Position numbers and translations under genes: made by a program. Shown here piece by piece: positions 1-8,405 of a DNA stretch of 32,809 nucleotides. A model generated the notes under the pieces. That model saw only the letters and a program-made list of their open reading frames with translations, searched no databases and was not told the origin of the DNA. The stretch spans positions 1 to 32,809 of the forward strand of contig CALABP010000085.1 in NCBI GenBank assembly GCA_937885695.1. Reading direction: 5' to 3'. This stretch comes from DTU089 sp002440045 (GTDB lineage Bacteria > Bacillota > Clostridia > Oscillospirales > Acutalibacteraceae). Position 1 is the first letter of the stretch. The number at the start of each line of letters is the position of its first letter.

Positions 1-23
1 CGGCGTTTAGCATTCGATTAATT

Positions 24-98
24 CATTCTGAACGTTTTTTCCAAGCCCCTTTTCCGTATAAAATCGCGTGGAGGCTGTAAAAAGTTTTTTGCAGCCCC
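24..98. repeat. Partial copy of a dispersed intergenic repeat, 3' of murD
   Basis: This stretch resembles positions 19497-19570, roughly three quarters identical by eye. Both begin with a CATTC-GAAC block, run through a CAAGCCC/AAAGCCC block and end in a near-palindrome, GGCTGTAAAAA followed by TTTTTTGCAGCC here. Both copies lie directly downstream of a minus-strand gene (murD here, nrdD there). The hairpin could act in 3'-end formation, but its T/A runs are inside the stem rather than after it, so it is not a classical terminator. The left part of the element is missing or very diverged here. Confidence 0.6.
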
Positions 99-117
99 TG
101 AAATTCTGCAATTTAAA

Positions 118-1422
118 TTATACCGTTTTTTTGACAAGCGATTTAAAATGCCTGCCCTTTTCTTCAAAATTTTTATAGTAGTTATAGCTTGCCGCCGCGG
201 GCGAGAACAGACATATTTTGCCTTTTTTTGTAAGACGCGCGGCGTTGTTTACGGCGTCCTCCATATTTTCGGCGTTTATAAGAGTCTTTTTTGACCCTTT
301 AAGAGCGCCGTTTATTTTATGCCCCGTCTCGGGGAGGCCTATAAGATTTTCAATATCGGAATTTTTCAAAAATTCAATAAATTCCGAATAGTCTATTCCC
401 CTGTCAAGCCCGCCGAAAATAAGCGTATCTACCTTGCCGAGCGCCTTTACTGCGCCCTCGACCGCCGTCGGAATAGTCGCTATGCTGTCGTTATAATACG
501 TCACGCCGTCAAAGGTCCCGACAAGCTCCATTCTGTGCTCTATCCCCGAAAACTCTTTTATTGCGCGGCGTATCGCCTCGTCGTCTGCACCGCAAAGCCT
601 TGCGGCGGTAACGGCAAAGGCTATGTCAAGCCTGTTGTGCTCGCCCTTTAAGTGCTCTGTGCTGTGCCAAAGCTCGTTTATAAATTCATTTTCGGCGGCA
701 TATTGCGCCGTCACGGGCTTTCTTTTTCCTTTCGGGTTTTCGTTTTCCAAAAATTCTTTAAAAAGCTTTTCATCGCCGTCAAAAACAAAAAAGTCATTTT
801 CGGTTTGATGGCGCGCTATGTTGAGCTTTGCGTTCATATACCCCGAAAAGCCCGTTCTGTAATGGTCAAGATGCTCTTCGTGAATGTTAAGAAGCACCGC
901 AACATGCGGCGACGCTTTTGTAAATTCAAGCTGATGCGACGACATTTCTATAACAGCCGTCATATCCTCGCCCTCGTCAGCCATTTCTAAAACCGGCACG
1001 CCTATGTTGCCTATAAGACAGCACTTTTTGCCCGAGGCTTTGAGCATTTCGTATATAAGAGTCGAAGTTGTGGTTTTGCCCTTTGAGCCTGTTATTCCGA
1101 CGGTTTTCGGCTTGCAAAAGCGCAAAAACATATCGGTCTGACACGTTATTTCGGTCGTGTCGGGGTACATATTCTCTTCAAGAAACGCAATGCCCGGACT
1201 TTTGAAAACTATATCAAAATCGGAAAGGCACGAAAGAAAATCATCGCCGCAGATGTAGCTTACATTCTCGTCGTCCCCTACGCTTACCTCTGCTTTATCG
1301 GCTATTGTGAGGTGCTTTTCGGGTAAATGCTTTCTTAAATATGCATAGGTCGATTTGCCCTCTCTGCCAAGCCCCAAAATGAGGATTTTTTTATCTTTTA
1401 CATAATCAATTATTGCTGACAT
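118..1422 (-). CDS. murD: MurD-type UDP-N-acetylmuramoyl-L-alanine:glutamate ligase
   Basis: This cytoplasmic Mur ligase adds glutamate to UDP-MurNAc-L-Ala in peptidoglycan precursor synthesis, using ATP. The 434 residues show the three-domain Mur layout: a Rossmann-like N-terminal domain (ILGLGREGKS, about 14-24), the ATP P-loop GSKGKTTTST at 112-120, the LLNIHEEHLDHY stretch of the central domain and a C-terminal domain around GGLDRGIDYSEF. The length is close to normal for MurD. The start lies 17 bases inside the end of the upstream epimerase-like gene, with GGAG before it, so the two are probably translationally coupled. Because that partner looks like MurL, this ligase may be the MurD2 subtype that attaches L-Glu rather than D-Glu. 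The subtype is inferred from context and cannot be read from the motifs. Confidence 0.9.
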   Translation of the reverse strand: MSAIIDYVKDKKILILGLGREGKSTYAYLRKHLPEKHLTIADKAEVSVGDDENVSYICGDDFLSCLSDFDIVFKSPGIAFLEENMYPDTTEITCQTDMFLRFCKPKTVGITGSKGKTTTSTLIYEMLKASGKKCCLIGNIGVPVLEMADEGEDMTAVIEMSSHQLEFTKASPHVAVLLNIHEEHLDHYRTGFSGYMNAKLNIARHQTENDFFVFDGDEKLFKEFLENENPKGKRKPVTAQYAAENEFINELWHSTEHLKGEHNRLDIAFAVTAARLCGADDEAIRRAIKEFSGIEHRMELVGTFDGVTYYNDSIATIPTAVEGAVKALGKVDTLIFGGLDRGIDYSEFIEFLKNSDIENLIGLPETGHKINGALKGSKKTLINAENMEDAVNNAARLTKKGKICLFSPAAASYNYYKNFEEKGRHFKSLVKKTV

Positions 1423-2791
1423 ACGAATACATCTCCGTTAAACATTCGCTGAATTTTTCGGGCACAAGATTTTCACGGTTATATTCCGAAAGCGCCGTGC
1501 TTTCGCGAACTATATCTTCACAGCAAAAAGCGTCGTCAAAAATTTTCAAAAGGAGCGGCAGTTCTCTTTTTTCGCGCTTTAAAGAAAGAATTTTCATAGC
1601 GAGCGCCGTTCTGTATTCCTCCGCCGTGCCGACGCATTCAAACGGCTTTACTGGGTCAAGCCCCGTAAGCCCCCTGAAATCGGGAATAAGCTCTTCTTTT
1701 TCAAACATATCGGAAGAAAAAATTTCTTTCATTTCACCGTCCGATAAAAATGCCGACAGCATTCCGTAAACAAAAAGGCATTTCGGACATTTTTCGCACC
1801 ATATATTTTGCTTGCTGCCGCGGTTGCAGCTTCTGAAAACGCGCCTGTATTCGGGGCGCGAAGCAAACATTTTTGCAATCTGAAGCTCCGAAAACGGCCT
1901 TAAAAGGCTGAAATAATGAATTTTCTCTGTAAAATTGCGCTTTACATATTCGTTAAAATCATATTCAAAATCAAACGACTTTGAGTATTGGTGGTTAACC
2001 CCGTTTTCGGTGTTGCCCTCGTTTGCGCTTGCCTCGTTTGAAAGAACGATATTTTCCGCGCCCACAAGGTACGCCGCAAAAAGACTTATAAACGCAACGA
2101 CCGCCGAAAACGGCGTGTGACCGTTCAAAAAGCCCTGTTTATTAAGCTCAAGAAGGTTTTTGTCAATCGTTCTGTGAACCTTTATTATATCGCCCTCGCT
2201 GTAGCCCGCCGCCTTAACACAGTCGGTACGCGCTTTTTGGTCGTTGACGGTGAAAAACATATTGTCTTTTTTAAATTTTCTCAAAAGATACGCCGTAACA
2301 CAGCTGTCCTTGCCGCCGCCGACGGGAATTATGTTTTTGTTTGTAACCGCAACGTCAAACGAAGCGCTTTCTTTAAGAGCGGGGGTTGATGTAATTTCGA
2401 TAAAGTCCTCTTCTTTACCCGGCTCTATTCCGTTTATATAAAAGAATTCGCCGAGCCCCGACGCCCAAAGATGGCGCCAATAAGCGCAGTCTTCTTCGGA
2501 AAGAAAACCGCATTTTACGTCAATTTTTTTAGGGCAGACGCACTTGAAATAGCTGACCGCCTCCGAAAGCCCCATATTAAAAACAAGCTTTTTGCCCAAA
2601 GGGCTGTCAAAGGCGTTTATAATCGAAAGATTGTCGGTCTCGATTGATAAAGTCGGCTTAAATTTGCAAAGCCCCTCTATATAAAACGAATACTCAATAT
2701 CCAAAGAATGCTCTTTCTTTTCGACTTTTGCGCCCTCATAGACAAAAAGCGGATATTTATTTCTTAATTCAAGCGAATTGAGCTTTGTCAT
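1406..2791 (-). CDS. murL: MurL-like UDP-MurNAc-L-Ala-L-Glu epimerase
   Basis: The 461-residue protein matches what I know of MurL, which uses ATP to epimerise the terminal L-Glu of UDP-MurNAc-L-Ala-L-Glu to D-Glu. That route replaces glutamate racemase. Visible features are an N-terminal region of about 150 residues, an ATP-pyrophosphatase-type loop PVGGGKDS (157-163), the block SNEASANEGNTENGVNHQYS (251-270) and a cysteine cluster C322, C332, C335, C338 in WCEKCPKCLF. The loop fits an enzyme that adenylates its substrate. It is the first gene of a two-gene unit with the MurD-type ligase, overlapping it by 17 bases, and the ribosome site is AAGGAG. A generic PP-loop enzyme is the alternative, but the pairing with a Mur ligase argues for MurL. 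Confidence 0.82.
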   Translation of the reverse strand: MTKLNSLELRNKYPLFVYEGAKVEKKEHSLDIEYSFYIEGLCKFKPTLSIETDNLSIINAFDSPLGKKLVFNMGLSEAVSYFKCVCPKKIDVKCGFLSEEDCAYWRHLWASGLGEFFYINGIEPGKEEDFIEITSTPALKESASFDVAVTNKNIIPVGGGKDSCVTAYLLRKFKKDNMFFTVNDQKARTDCVKAAGYSEGDIIKVHRTIDKNLLELNKQGFLNGHTPFSAVVAFISLFAAYLVGAENIVLSNEASANEGNTENGVNHQYSKSFDFEYDFNEYVKRNFTEKIHYFSLLRPFSELQIAKMFASRPEYRRVFRSCNRGSKQNIWCEKCPKCLFVYGMLSAFLSDGEMKEIFSSDMFEKEELIPDFRGLTGLDPVKPFECVGTAEEYRTALAMKILSLKREKRELPLLLKIFDDAFCCEDIVRESTALSEYNRENLVPEKFSECLTEMYSYVSNN

Positions 2792-2871
2792 TTAAGCTTT
2801 CTCCTTGCAAAATGAATAAAATCGGCGGCACTGCCGATAATTCTCATAAATAATACTTTACCGCACCGTTA

Positions 2872-2900
2872 AATATACCACATAATGCCGTATTTAACAA
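2872..2900 (-). promoter_or_regulatory. Promoter of the murL-murD unit
   Basis: Reading the minus strand, TTGTTA (2895-2900) and TATATT (2872-2877) are separated by 17 bases. The leader to the murL start is about 75 bases. It carries a small perfect hairpin, ATCGGC and GCCGAT with a six-base loop, at 2821-2838. This promoter is back to back with the sufC promoter, 17 bases away. Confidence 0.6.
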
Positions 2901-2917
2901 GGATTTTTCAAAAAGAC

Positions 2918-2946
2918 TTGAATATACATTTAAAATTATATATAAT
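2918..2946 (+). promoter_or_regulatory. Promoter of sufCB
   Basis: TTGAAT (2918-2923) and a perfect TATAAT (2941-2946) are separated by 17 bases. The ribosome site GGTGAG lies just before the sufC start at 2966, so the leader is very short, about 12 bases. No IscR- or Fur-like operator was recognised. Confidence 0.75.
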
Positions 2947-2965
2947 CTTACGTAGGTGAGAAGAT

Positions 2966-3682
2966 ATGTTGGAATTAAAAAATATTTCCTGGGGCGTCAA
3001 TGAAGACGGCGCCGAAAAAGAAATTTTAAAAAATGTTTCGCTCGTCATAGACGACGGCTCTTTTCTTGTAATAACAGGCCCGAACGGCGGCGGAAAATCA
3101 ACTCTCGCGCGCATTATTATGGGCATTGAAAAGCCGTCGGAGGGCAAAATTTTCTGGAACGGCGAAGACATTACGGAGCTTTCGATAACCGAAAGGGCAA
3201 AGCTCGGCATCGGCTATGCTTTTCAGCAGCCGCCGCGCTTTAAGGGGCTTACTGTGCGCGACCTTTTAAGCCTTGCAAACGGAAGCACACTTCCCGAGGA
3301 CCAGTGCTGTGCCTATCTTACGGGCGTGGGTCTTTGCTCTAAAGACTATTTAAACCGCGAGGTTGATTCGTCTCTTTCGGGCGGCGAAATCAAAAGAATA
3401 GAAATAGCCACGCTTATGGCAAGAAAGCCGAAGCTTGCAATTTATGACGAACCCGAAGCGGGCATTGACCTTTGGAGCTTCACAATGCTTGTCGAAAGCT
3501 TTAAATCCATTGCCGCTTCGCATAAAGAAAGTATGCTTATAATCTCCCATCAGGAGCGTATTATGAAGATTGCCGACGAAATTGCCGTCATTGCCGACGG
3601 AACGCTTAAAAAAATCGGCAAGCGCGACGAGGTTCTTCCCACGCTTTTGGAGCAGTTTGACAACGCCTGCTCATTCAGATAA
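2966..3682 (+). CDS. sufC: SufC-type Fe-S assembly ATPase
   Basis: This soluble ABC-type ATPase powers the SufB scaffold during iron-sulfur cluster assembly. In 238 residues it has Walker A GPNGGGKST (38-46), the signature SLSGGE (136-141), Walker B LAIYDEP (157-163) and the SufC-type EAGIDL stretch after it. It has no membrane segments. It starts a two-gene unit with the SufB-like gene 21 bases downstream. No sufD, sufS, sufU or sufE is present in the window. The pair therefore matches the minimal SUF-like (SmsC-SmsB) arrangement known from archaea and anaerobic bacteria rather than a full suf operon. The cysteine desulfurase, if used, must be encoded elsewhere. Confidence 0.93.
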   Translation: MLELKNISWGVNEDGAEKEILKNVSLVIDDGSFLVITGPNGGGKSTLARIIMGIEKPSEGKIFWNGEDITELSITERAKLGIGYAFQQPPRFKGLTVRDLLSLANGSTLPEDQCCAYLTGVGLCSKDYLNREVDSSLSGGEIKRIEIATLMARKPKLAIYDEPEAGIDLWSFTMLVESFKSIAASHKESMLIISHQERIMKIADEIAVIADGTLKKIGKRDEVLPTLLEQFDNACSFR

Positions 3683-3703
3683 GAAAGGTGCGTAATATAT
3701 ATA

Positions 3704-4621
3704 ATGGATAAAACAGATGAAAATTTGCTTCTTACTATTGCGGACCTTCACGGGGTTCCGCAGGGCGCCTATAACATAAGAAAAAACGGCTCGGCGCTTA
3801 TGAGAAGCTCAAGCGAACATATAGAAATTATTCCGAAAAGAGACAAGCCCGGCATAGATATAATCGTTAAGCCGTTTACAAAAAACGAGAGCGTGCATAT
3901 CCCCGTAATTCTTACCGAAACGGGGCTTGACGACCTTGTTTATAACGACTTTTATATAGGCGAGGGCGCCGATGTGCTTATAGTCGCGGGGTGCGGAATA
4001 CACAATTCGGGTAATAAAAAAAGCGAGCACGACGGTATTCACTGCTTTCATATAGGCAAAAACGCGCGCGTAAAATATGTTGAAAAGCACTACGGCGAGG
4101 GCGACGGCACGGGCGAGCGTATTTTAAACCCGAGAACCGAAGTTTATATGGACGAAAACTCCTATTGCGAAATGGAAATGGTTCAGATTAAAGGCGTTGA
4201 CTCGACAAAGCGCGAAACGCTGGCACAGCTTAAATCCGGCGCAAAAATAGTCATTTTTGAAAGACTTATGACTCACGGCACTCAAACAGCCGACTCCGAC
4301 ATAGTTATAGAGCTTAACGGCGAAGACTCTTCGGCTCAGATAGTGTCGCGCTCGGTCGCAAAAAACACTTCAAGGCAAAAGTTCTTCCCAAAAGCTGTCG
4401 GCAATACCAGATGCCACGCGCACATTCAGTGCGACTCAATAATTATGGACGGCGCGCACATTTCTTCAATACCGGCTATCGAAGCAAACGACAGCGAAGC
4501 CAACATAATTCACGAAGCGGCAATCGGGCGCATAAACAGCGACCAGCTTTTAAAGCTTCAGACACTCGGCAAAACAAAAGAAGAGGCGGAAGAAATTATC
4601 ATCAACTGCTTCCTTAAATAA
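3704..4621 (+). CDS. sufB: Minimal SufB/SufD-like Fe-S scaffold protein
   Basis: This is a scaffold partner of the preceding ATPase. At 305 residues it is much shorter than canonical SufB (about 470-490), lacking most of the N-terminal region. It keeps the core beta-helix and C-terminal part: CHAHIQCDS with C237 and C243, the acidic residue E260, and IIHEAAIGRINSDQLLKL (about 268-285), which corresponds to the canonical HEA...DQL motif. C243 aligns with the cluster-building cysteine of SufB. It is co-transcribed with sufC, and the ribosome site AGAAAGGTG precedes the start. A single SufB-like protein suggests a homodimeric scaffold, as in minimal SMS systems. That last point is inferred. Confidence 0.88.
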   Translation: MDKTDENLLLTIADLHGVPQGAYNIRKNGSALMRSSSEHIEIIPKRDKPGIDIIVKPFTKNESVHIPVILTETGLDDLVYNDFYIGEGADVLIVAGCGIHNSGNKKSEHDGIHCFHIGKNARVKYVEKHYGEGDGTGERILNPRTEVYMDENSYCEMEMVQIKGVDSTKRETLAQLKSGAKIVIFERLMTHGTQTADSDIVIELNGEDSSAQIVSRSVAKNTSRQKFFPKAVGNTRCHAHIQCDSIIMDGAHISSIPAIEANDSEANIIHEAAIGRINSDQLLKLQTLGKTKEEAEEIIINCFLK

Positions 4622-4629
4622 ATTTTTGC

Positions 4630-4684
4630 AACCGATGATTAATTAAGCGAAATTTTTCGCCGCACTTTGCTTCATCGGTTATTT
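4630..4684 (+). terminator. Hairpin after sufB, probable terminator
   Basis: AACCGATGA (4630-4638) pairs perfectly with TCATCGGTT (4672-4680). The loop contains a second small stem, GCGAAA with TTTCGC. ATTTT follows, a weak T-run. It could terminate sufCB or act as a leader structure for the rhamnulokinase gene, whose own promoter I could not identify. Confidence 0.5.
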
Positions 4685-4696
4685 TGAGGTAACGAA

Positions 4697-6169
4697 ATGG
4701 AAAAAAGAGTTCTTGCAATAGATTTCGGCGCGTCAAGCGGCAGAGCAATTTTAGGCACGTTTGACGGCGAAAAAATATCTCTTAACGAAATTCACCGTTT
4801 TTCAAACGACCCTGTGTCAATAAACGGCACCGTGTATTGGGACGTTCAGCGCCTGTTTTTTGAAATAAAGCAAAGCATGCTTAAAGCCAAAGAATACGGC
4901 GGTTTTGACAGCATCGGCATAGACACCTGGGGCGTTGATTTCGGACTTTTGAGAAAAGACGGCTCGCTTATTGAAAACCCCGTTCATTACCGCGACAAAA
5001 GAAACGACGGTATGGTAAAGCGAAGCGAAAAATATATGAGCCGCGAAAGGCTTTACGACATAACGGGAATCCAGTTTATGGATTTTAACACGCTTTTTCA
5101 GCTGCTTTCTCTTAAAGAAAACAGACCGTACATATTAAAAGAAGCCGACAAGCTTCTTTTTATGCCCGACCTTCTTTCGTATATGCTCACGGGCGAAAAG
5201 CACGCCGAATATTCAATCGCCACCACCTCGCAGATGATTGACCTTAAAACAAACGACTGGTCAAAAGAAATTCTCGAAAAATTCGGTATTGACAGAGCGC
5301 TTCTTCCCGATATTATCAAAACGGGCACAAAGGCGGGCGTTTTAAGCGACGGGATTTGCGAAGAGCTCGGCGTTAAAAAAGCCGACGTAATAGCCGTTGC
5401 GGGGCACGACACGCAAAGCGCCGTTACGGCAACGCCCACCGAGGAGGACGATTTTGCCTTTATCAGCTGCGGCACATGGTCGCTTTTCGGAACGGAAGTA
5501 AAAAAGCCGATAATCAATGAAGCCTCTAAACGTCTTAACGTTACAAACGAGGGCGGATACGATTTTTCTACGGCATTTTTAAAGAATATATGCGGACTTT
5601 GGCTCATTCAGGAAAGCCGCCGTCAGTGGGCGCGCGAGGGCAAAGAATATTCTTATGCGGACCTTGAAAAACAGGCGCTTGCAAGCGAGCCCTTTAAGTG
5701 CTTTATAGACCCCGATGCACCCGATTTTGCGCCCATGGGCGACCTTCCGTCAAGAGTGCGCGAATACTGCAAAAAAACGGGTCAGTATGTTCCCGAAACC
5801 GTCGGCGAAATTATGCGCTGTATTTATGAAAGCCTCGCTTTAAAATACCGCCTTACTTTGGGCGCTATAGAAGAGTGCACCGAAAAGAAATATAACAAGC
5901 TTCACGTTATGGGCGGCGGCACAAAAGACAAGCTTCTTTTGCAGATGACTGCCGACTGCTGTGCGCTTCCCGTGCTCGGCGGCCCGATTGAAGCGACGGC
6001 TTTAGGCAACGTTGCGCTTCAGCTTATAGCTTCGGGCGATATTAAAGACATAAAATCTGCCCGCAGAGTAATAGCAAACGGCGAAAAGCTTACGCTTTAT
6101 TCACCCGCTTCAGGCAGTAATTGGGACAGTGCCTTTGAGCGTTTTAAAGCCGTTATAGAAAAAATATGA
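4697..6169 (+). CDS. rhaB: Rhamnulokinase
   Basis: This FGGY-family sugar kinase phosphorylates L-rhamnulose to L-rhamnulose-1-phosphate in the cytoplasm. The 490 residues carry the N-terminal phosphate loop DFGASSGRAILG (9-20), the RhaB-typical NGTVYWDVQRLF (43-54), the substrate region GIDTWGVDFG, the catalytic aspartate D238 in AGHDTQSAV and a C-terminal nucleotide motif HVMGGGTKDKLL. The length is normal for RhaB. The isomerase and aldolase (rhaA, rhaD) are not in the window, but a GH78 rhamnosidase is encoded at 23.6-25.9 kb, so rhamnose release and phosphorylation are both represented. It leads a plus-strand run: its stop overlaps the next start as ATGA. The ribosome site is TGAGG. Confidence 0.93.
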   Translation: MEKRVLAIDFGASSGRAILGTFDGEKISLNEIHRFSNDPVSINGTVYWDVQRLFFEIKQSMLKAKEYGGFDSIGIDTWGVDFGLLRKDGSLIENPVHYRDKRNDGMVKRSEKYMSRERLYDITGIQFMDFNTLFQLLSLKENRPYILKEADKLLFMPDLLSYMLTGEKHAEYSIATTSQMIDLKTNDWSKEILEKFGIDRALLPDIIKTGTKAGVLSDGICEELGVKKADVIAVAGHDTQSAVTATPTEEDDFAFISCGTWSLFGTEVKKPIINEASKRLNVTNEGGYDFSTAFLKNICGLWLIQESRRQWAREGKEYSYADLEKQALASEPFKCFIDPDAPDFAPMGDLPSRVREYCKKTGQYVPETVGEIMRCIYESLALKYRLTLGAIEECTEKKYNKLHVMGGGTKDKLLLQMTADCCALPVLGGPIEATALGNVALQLIASGDIKDIKSARRVIANGEKLTLYSPASGSNWDSAFERFKAVIEKI

Positions 6170-7374
6170 ACGATTATTTTGAAATAACCGAAAAAAGCGC
6201 CGAAAACGTTTTGCAAAATGCCGAGCGCATTTTTAAAGAAGCGCCGTTAAGGCGCGGCGGCTCAGACGGCGAAAAGAAAGCTTCGGATATGCTTTTTAAC
6301 GAAATAAAGCCCTATTGCGACGAAGCAAAGAAAGAGACTTTTTCGTTTTCACCGTCGGCGGCAGGCGCAGTTTACAGGCTTTCGTGCGCGCTTGCGCTTT
6401 TGGGCACAATTTTTTTAAAGCTTTCCGAAAGCACCGGCTCGCCCGTTTTTACCTGCTTTACGCCTGTTTTTTGCATTGCGGCGTTTTCGCTCTTTTTCGG
6501 AAAATTCTTTTTCAACAAAACCGCGCTTGACAAGCCCTTTAAAAAAGCGCGCTCACAAAACCTGTTTTTCACACGGTTTTCAAGAAGCGAAACGCTTTTC
6601 AGAATAGTTCTGACAGCAAATACGGACGCGCCGAAAAAGCTTAACACGCCGTTTTTCGGCATAAAAGCGCCGATGATTTTTATTGTTGCGTGCATAATCG
6701 GCAACACACTTACGTTTTGCGCTTCGTGCGCGCTTCTTTTGTGCGGCACGCCGCGCGGCTCGCGTTTTTTTGAGCTTGTTACGGCGCTGTGCCTTTTTAT
6801 GTGTATTTTTTACATAGGCGCGTTTTTTGTTTTTGACATCAAAAAAACGGCTACGGCAACATCGTCGGGCGTTGTTCCGTCGCTTTGCCTTGCCGAAATT
6901 ATGCGGCTTCTTTCGGATAATTCGGTGCGCTTTCCCAATACCGAGGTGTGTGTGCTTTTAAGCGGAGCGGAACACCCCTGTCACGACGGCGCGCGGGAGT
7001 TTATGAACAGGCACAAGCGCGCTTTGAGGGATATTCCGACGGTATTTATTTCTTTGGAGGACCTTGTTACGTCCTCTAAGCTCGCCGTATTTTTTAAAGA
7101 GGGCAGCGGCGGAAACCGCCCTGCGGGGATAATTGCCGAATCCGCCGAAGCTTTTGGCGTTTCGATTGCAAAAGAAAAACCGGTTATCGGCACGCCGATG
7201 TATACGCCGTTTGAAAGTGCGGGATTTGACGCTTGCTCGTTCGGCACGTCAAAGGCGTTTTCGGCAAAAAGCTTTTTTGAGACTGAAAAAAGCGTTCAGA
7301 CAAGCAGCCGCGCCGTTCTTGACGCACTTTGCATTTTAAAAGACGCAGTCCGTTTTTACGGAAACGAAAGATAG
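6166..7374 (+). CDS. Membrane protein with a degenerate M28 peptidase-like fold
   Basis: The 402 residues open with the R-GGSDGEKKAS pattern (30-40) seen at the start of M28 aminopeptidases. Four likely membrane segments lie near 68-86, 94-112, 166-192 and 202-224, interrupting the fold. The three M28 metal-binding regions can be located but have lost ligands. VLTANTDA (148-155) stands where H-x-D is expected. TATSSGVVPSLCLAEI (about 230-245) lacks the usual Asp. LLSGAEHPCHDGAREF (264-279) has Ala for the first Glu of the E-E pair. I therefore infer a membrane-embedded pseudo-peptidase, probably without proteolytic activity. Its start overlaps the rhaB stop and the GH130 gene follows after 13 bases, so it is within the sugar operon. 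Its role there is unknown. Confidence 0.6.
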   Translation: MNDYFEITEKSAENVLQNAERIFKEAPLRRGGSDGEKKASDMLFNEIKPYCDEAKKETFSFSPSAAGAVYRLSCALALLGTIFLKLSESTGSPVFTCFTPVFCIAAFSLFFGKFFFNKTALDKPFKKARSQNLFFTRFSRSETLFRIVLTANTDAPKKLNTPFFGIKAPMIFIVACIIGNTLTFCASCALLLCGTPRGSRFFELVTALCLFMCIFYIGAFFVFDIKKTATATSSGVVPSLCLAEIMRLLSDNSVRFPNTEVCVLLSGAEHPCHDGAREFMNRHKRALRDIPTVFISLEDLVTSSKLAVFFKEGSGGNRPAGIIAESAEAFGVSIAKEKPVIGTPMYTPFESAGFDACSFGTSKAFSAKSFFETEKSVQTSSRAVLDALCILKDAVRFYGNER

Positions 7375-7387
7375 AGAGGTTTTTTTC

Positions 7388-8338
7388 ATGGCTAAAATAC
7401 TTAACTGCAAAACCCCGAATATTCCGTGGCAGGAAAAGCCCGCAAATTTTGACGGCCCTGTTTGGAGATATTCCGAGAACCCCATTATTGACAGAAGCTT
7501 TGTTAAAGAAGCTAACAGCATTTTTAACTCTGCCGTTGTAAGGCGCGAAAACGATTTTGCCGGTGTTTTCAGAGTTGACGATTTAACAAGGGAACAGTAT
7601 CTTGTAACGGGCTTCAGTCCCGACGGAATCCACTGGAAGCTTAACGATAAAAAAATCTTTCGCGGCTACGACCCCAGACTTTGCGAGATTGACGGCAAAT
7701 ATTATCTTTCGTGGGTCTGCCACACCGACCGCGGCACTTCGATAGGCATTGCTTCGACCGTTGATTTTGAAAATTGGGAAAGATACGAAAATGCGGTTTT
7801 GCCCGTTTCGAGAAACGGCGTTCTTTTCCCGAGAAAAATCGGCGGCAACTATATGCTCTTTACGCGTCCGTGCGACAAAGGCCACACGCCCTACGGCGAT
7901 ATTTTTATAAGCCAAAGCCCCGACCTTACATATTGGGGCAAGCACCGCTTTGTAATAAAGCCCGAAAACAATTGGGAAATGACAAAAGTCGGCGCGGGTC
8001 CCACTCCCATTGAAACCGACGAGGGCTGGCTCTGCTTTTATCACGGCGTGCTCACAAGCTGCAACGGCTTTACATACAGCATGGGCGCCATGATAACCGA
8101 CATTAACGAACCGTGGCGCGTGCTTCACAGAGCTGACTGCTACCTTTTAAGCCCACGCGAGCAATATGAATTTGTGGGCGACGTGCCCAACGTTGTTTTC
8201 CCGTGCGCGGCGCTTGCCGACAGCGACTCGGGCAGGATTGCCATTTATTACGGCGGAGCGGACACCGTGGTGGGGCTTGCTTTCACGACGGTTGACGAAA
8301 CCGTTGACTTTATTAAAAAGCACGATATTATAAAATAA
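7388..8338 (+). CDS. GH130 beta-mannoside phosphorylase-type enzyme
   Basis: GH130 enzymes are cytoplasmic five-bladed beta-propellers that cleave beta-mannosidic bonds with phosphate, giving mannose-1-phosphate, though some are hydrolases. The 316 residues carry the expected markers: SIFNSAVVR (44-52), YDPRLCEIDGKYYLSW with the conserved Asp D95, VGAGPTPIETDEGWLCFYHG (196-215) and DVPNVVFPC near the C-terminus. There is no signal peptide, which agrees with an intracellular phosphorylase. It follows the M28-like gene by 13 bases with an AGAGAGG ribosome site. The substrate (mannooligosaccharide, mannosyl-glucose or mannosyl-GlcNAc) cannot be decided from sequence alone. Confidence 0.88.
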   Translation: MAKILNCKTPNIPWQEKPANFDGPVWRYSENPIIDRSFVKEANSIFNSAVVRRENDFAGVFRVDDLTREQYLVTGFSPDGIHWKLNDKKIFRGYDPRLCEIDGKYYLSWVCHTDRGTSIGIASTVDFENWERYENAVLPVSRNGVLFPRKIGGNYMLFTRPCDKGHTPYGDIFISQSPDLTYWGKHRFVIKPENNWEMTKVGAGPTPIETDEGWLCFYHGVLTSCNGFTYSMGAMITDINEPWRVLHRADCYLLSPREQYEFVGDVPNVVFPCAALADSDSGRIAIYYGGADTVVGLAFTTVDETVDFIKKHDIIK

Positions 8339-8360
8339 TCAAAACCAAAATATACTTTTC

Positions 8361-8390
8361 TTTTCGCGGCGGACTTTTCCGCCGCGAAAA
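8361..8390 (+). terminator. Perfect hairpin between the GH130 and MATE genes
   Basis: Thirteen bases, TTTTCGCGGCGGA (8361-8373), pair perfectly with 8378-8390 around a four-base loop. No T-run follows on the plus strand. It may be a partial terminator or an mRNA-processing or stability element that uncouples the MATE gene from the sugar genes. The MATE ribosome site GGAG lies just after it. Confidence 0.5.
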
Positions 8391-8405
8391 CTTTCGGAGA
8401 TACAT

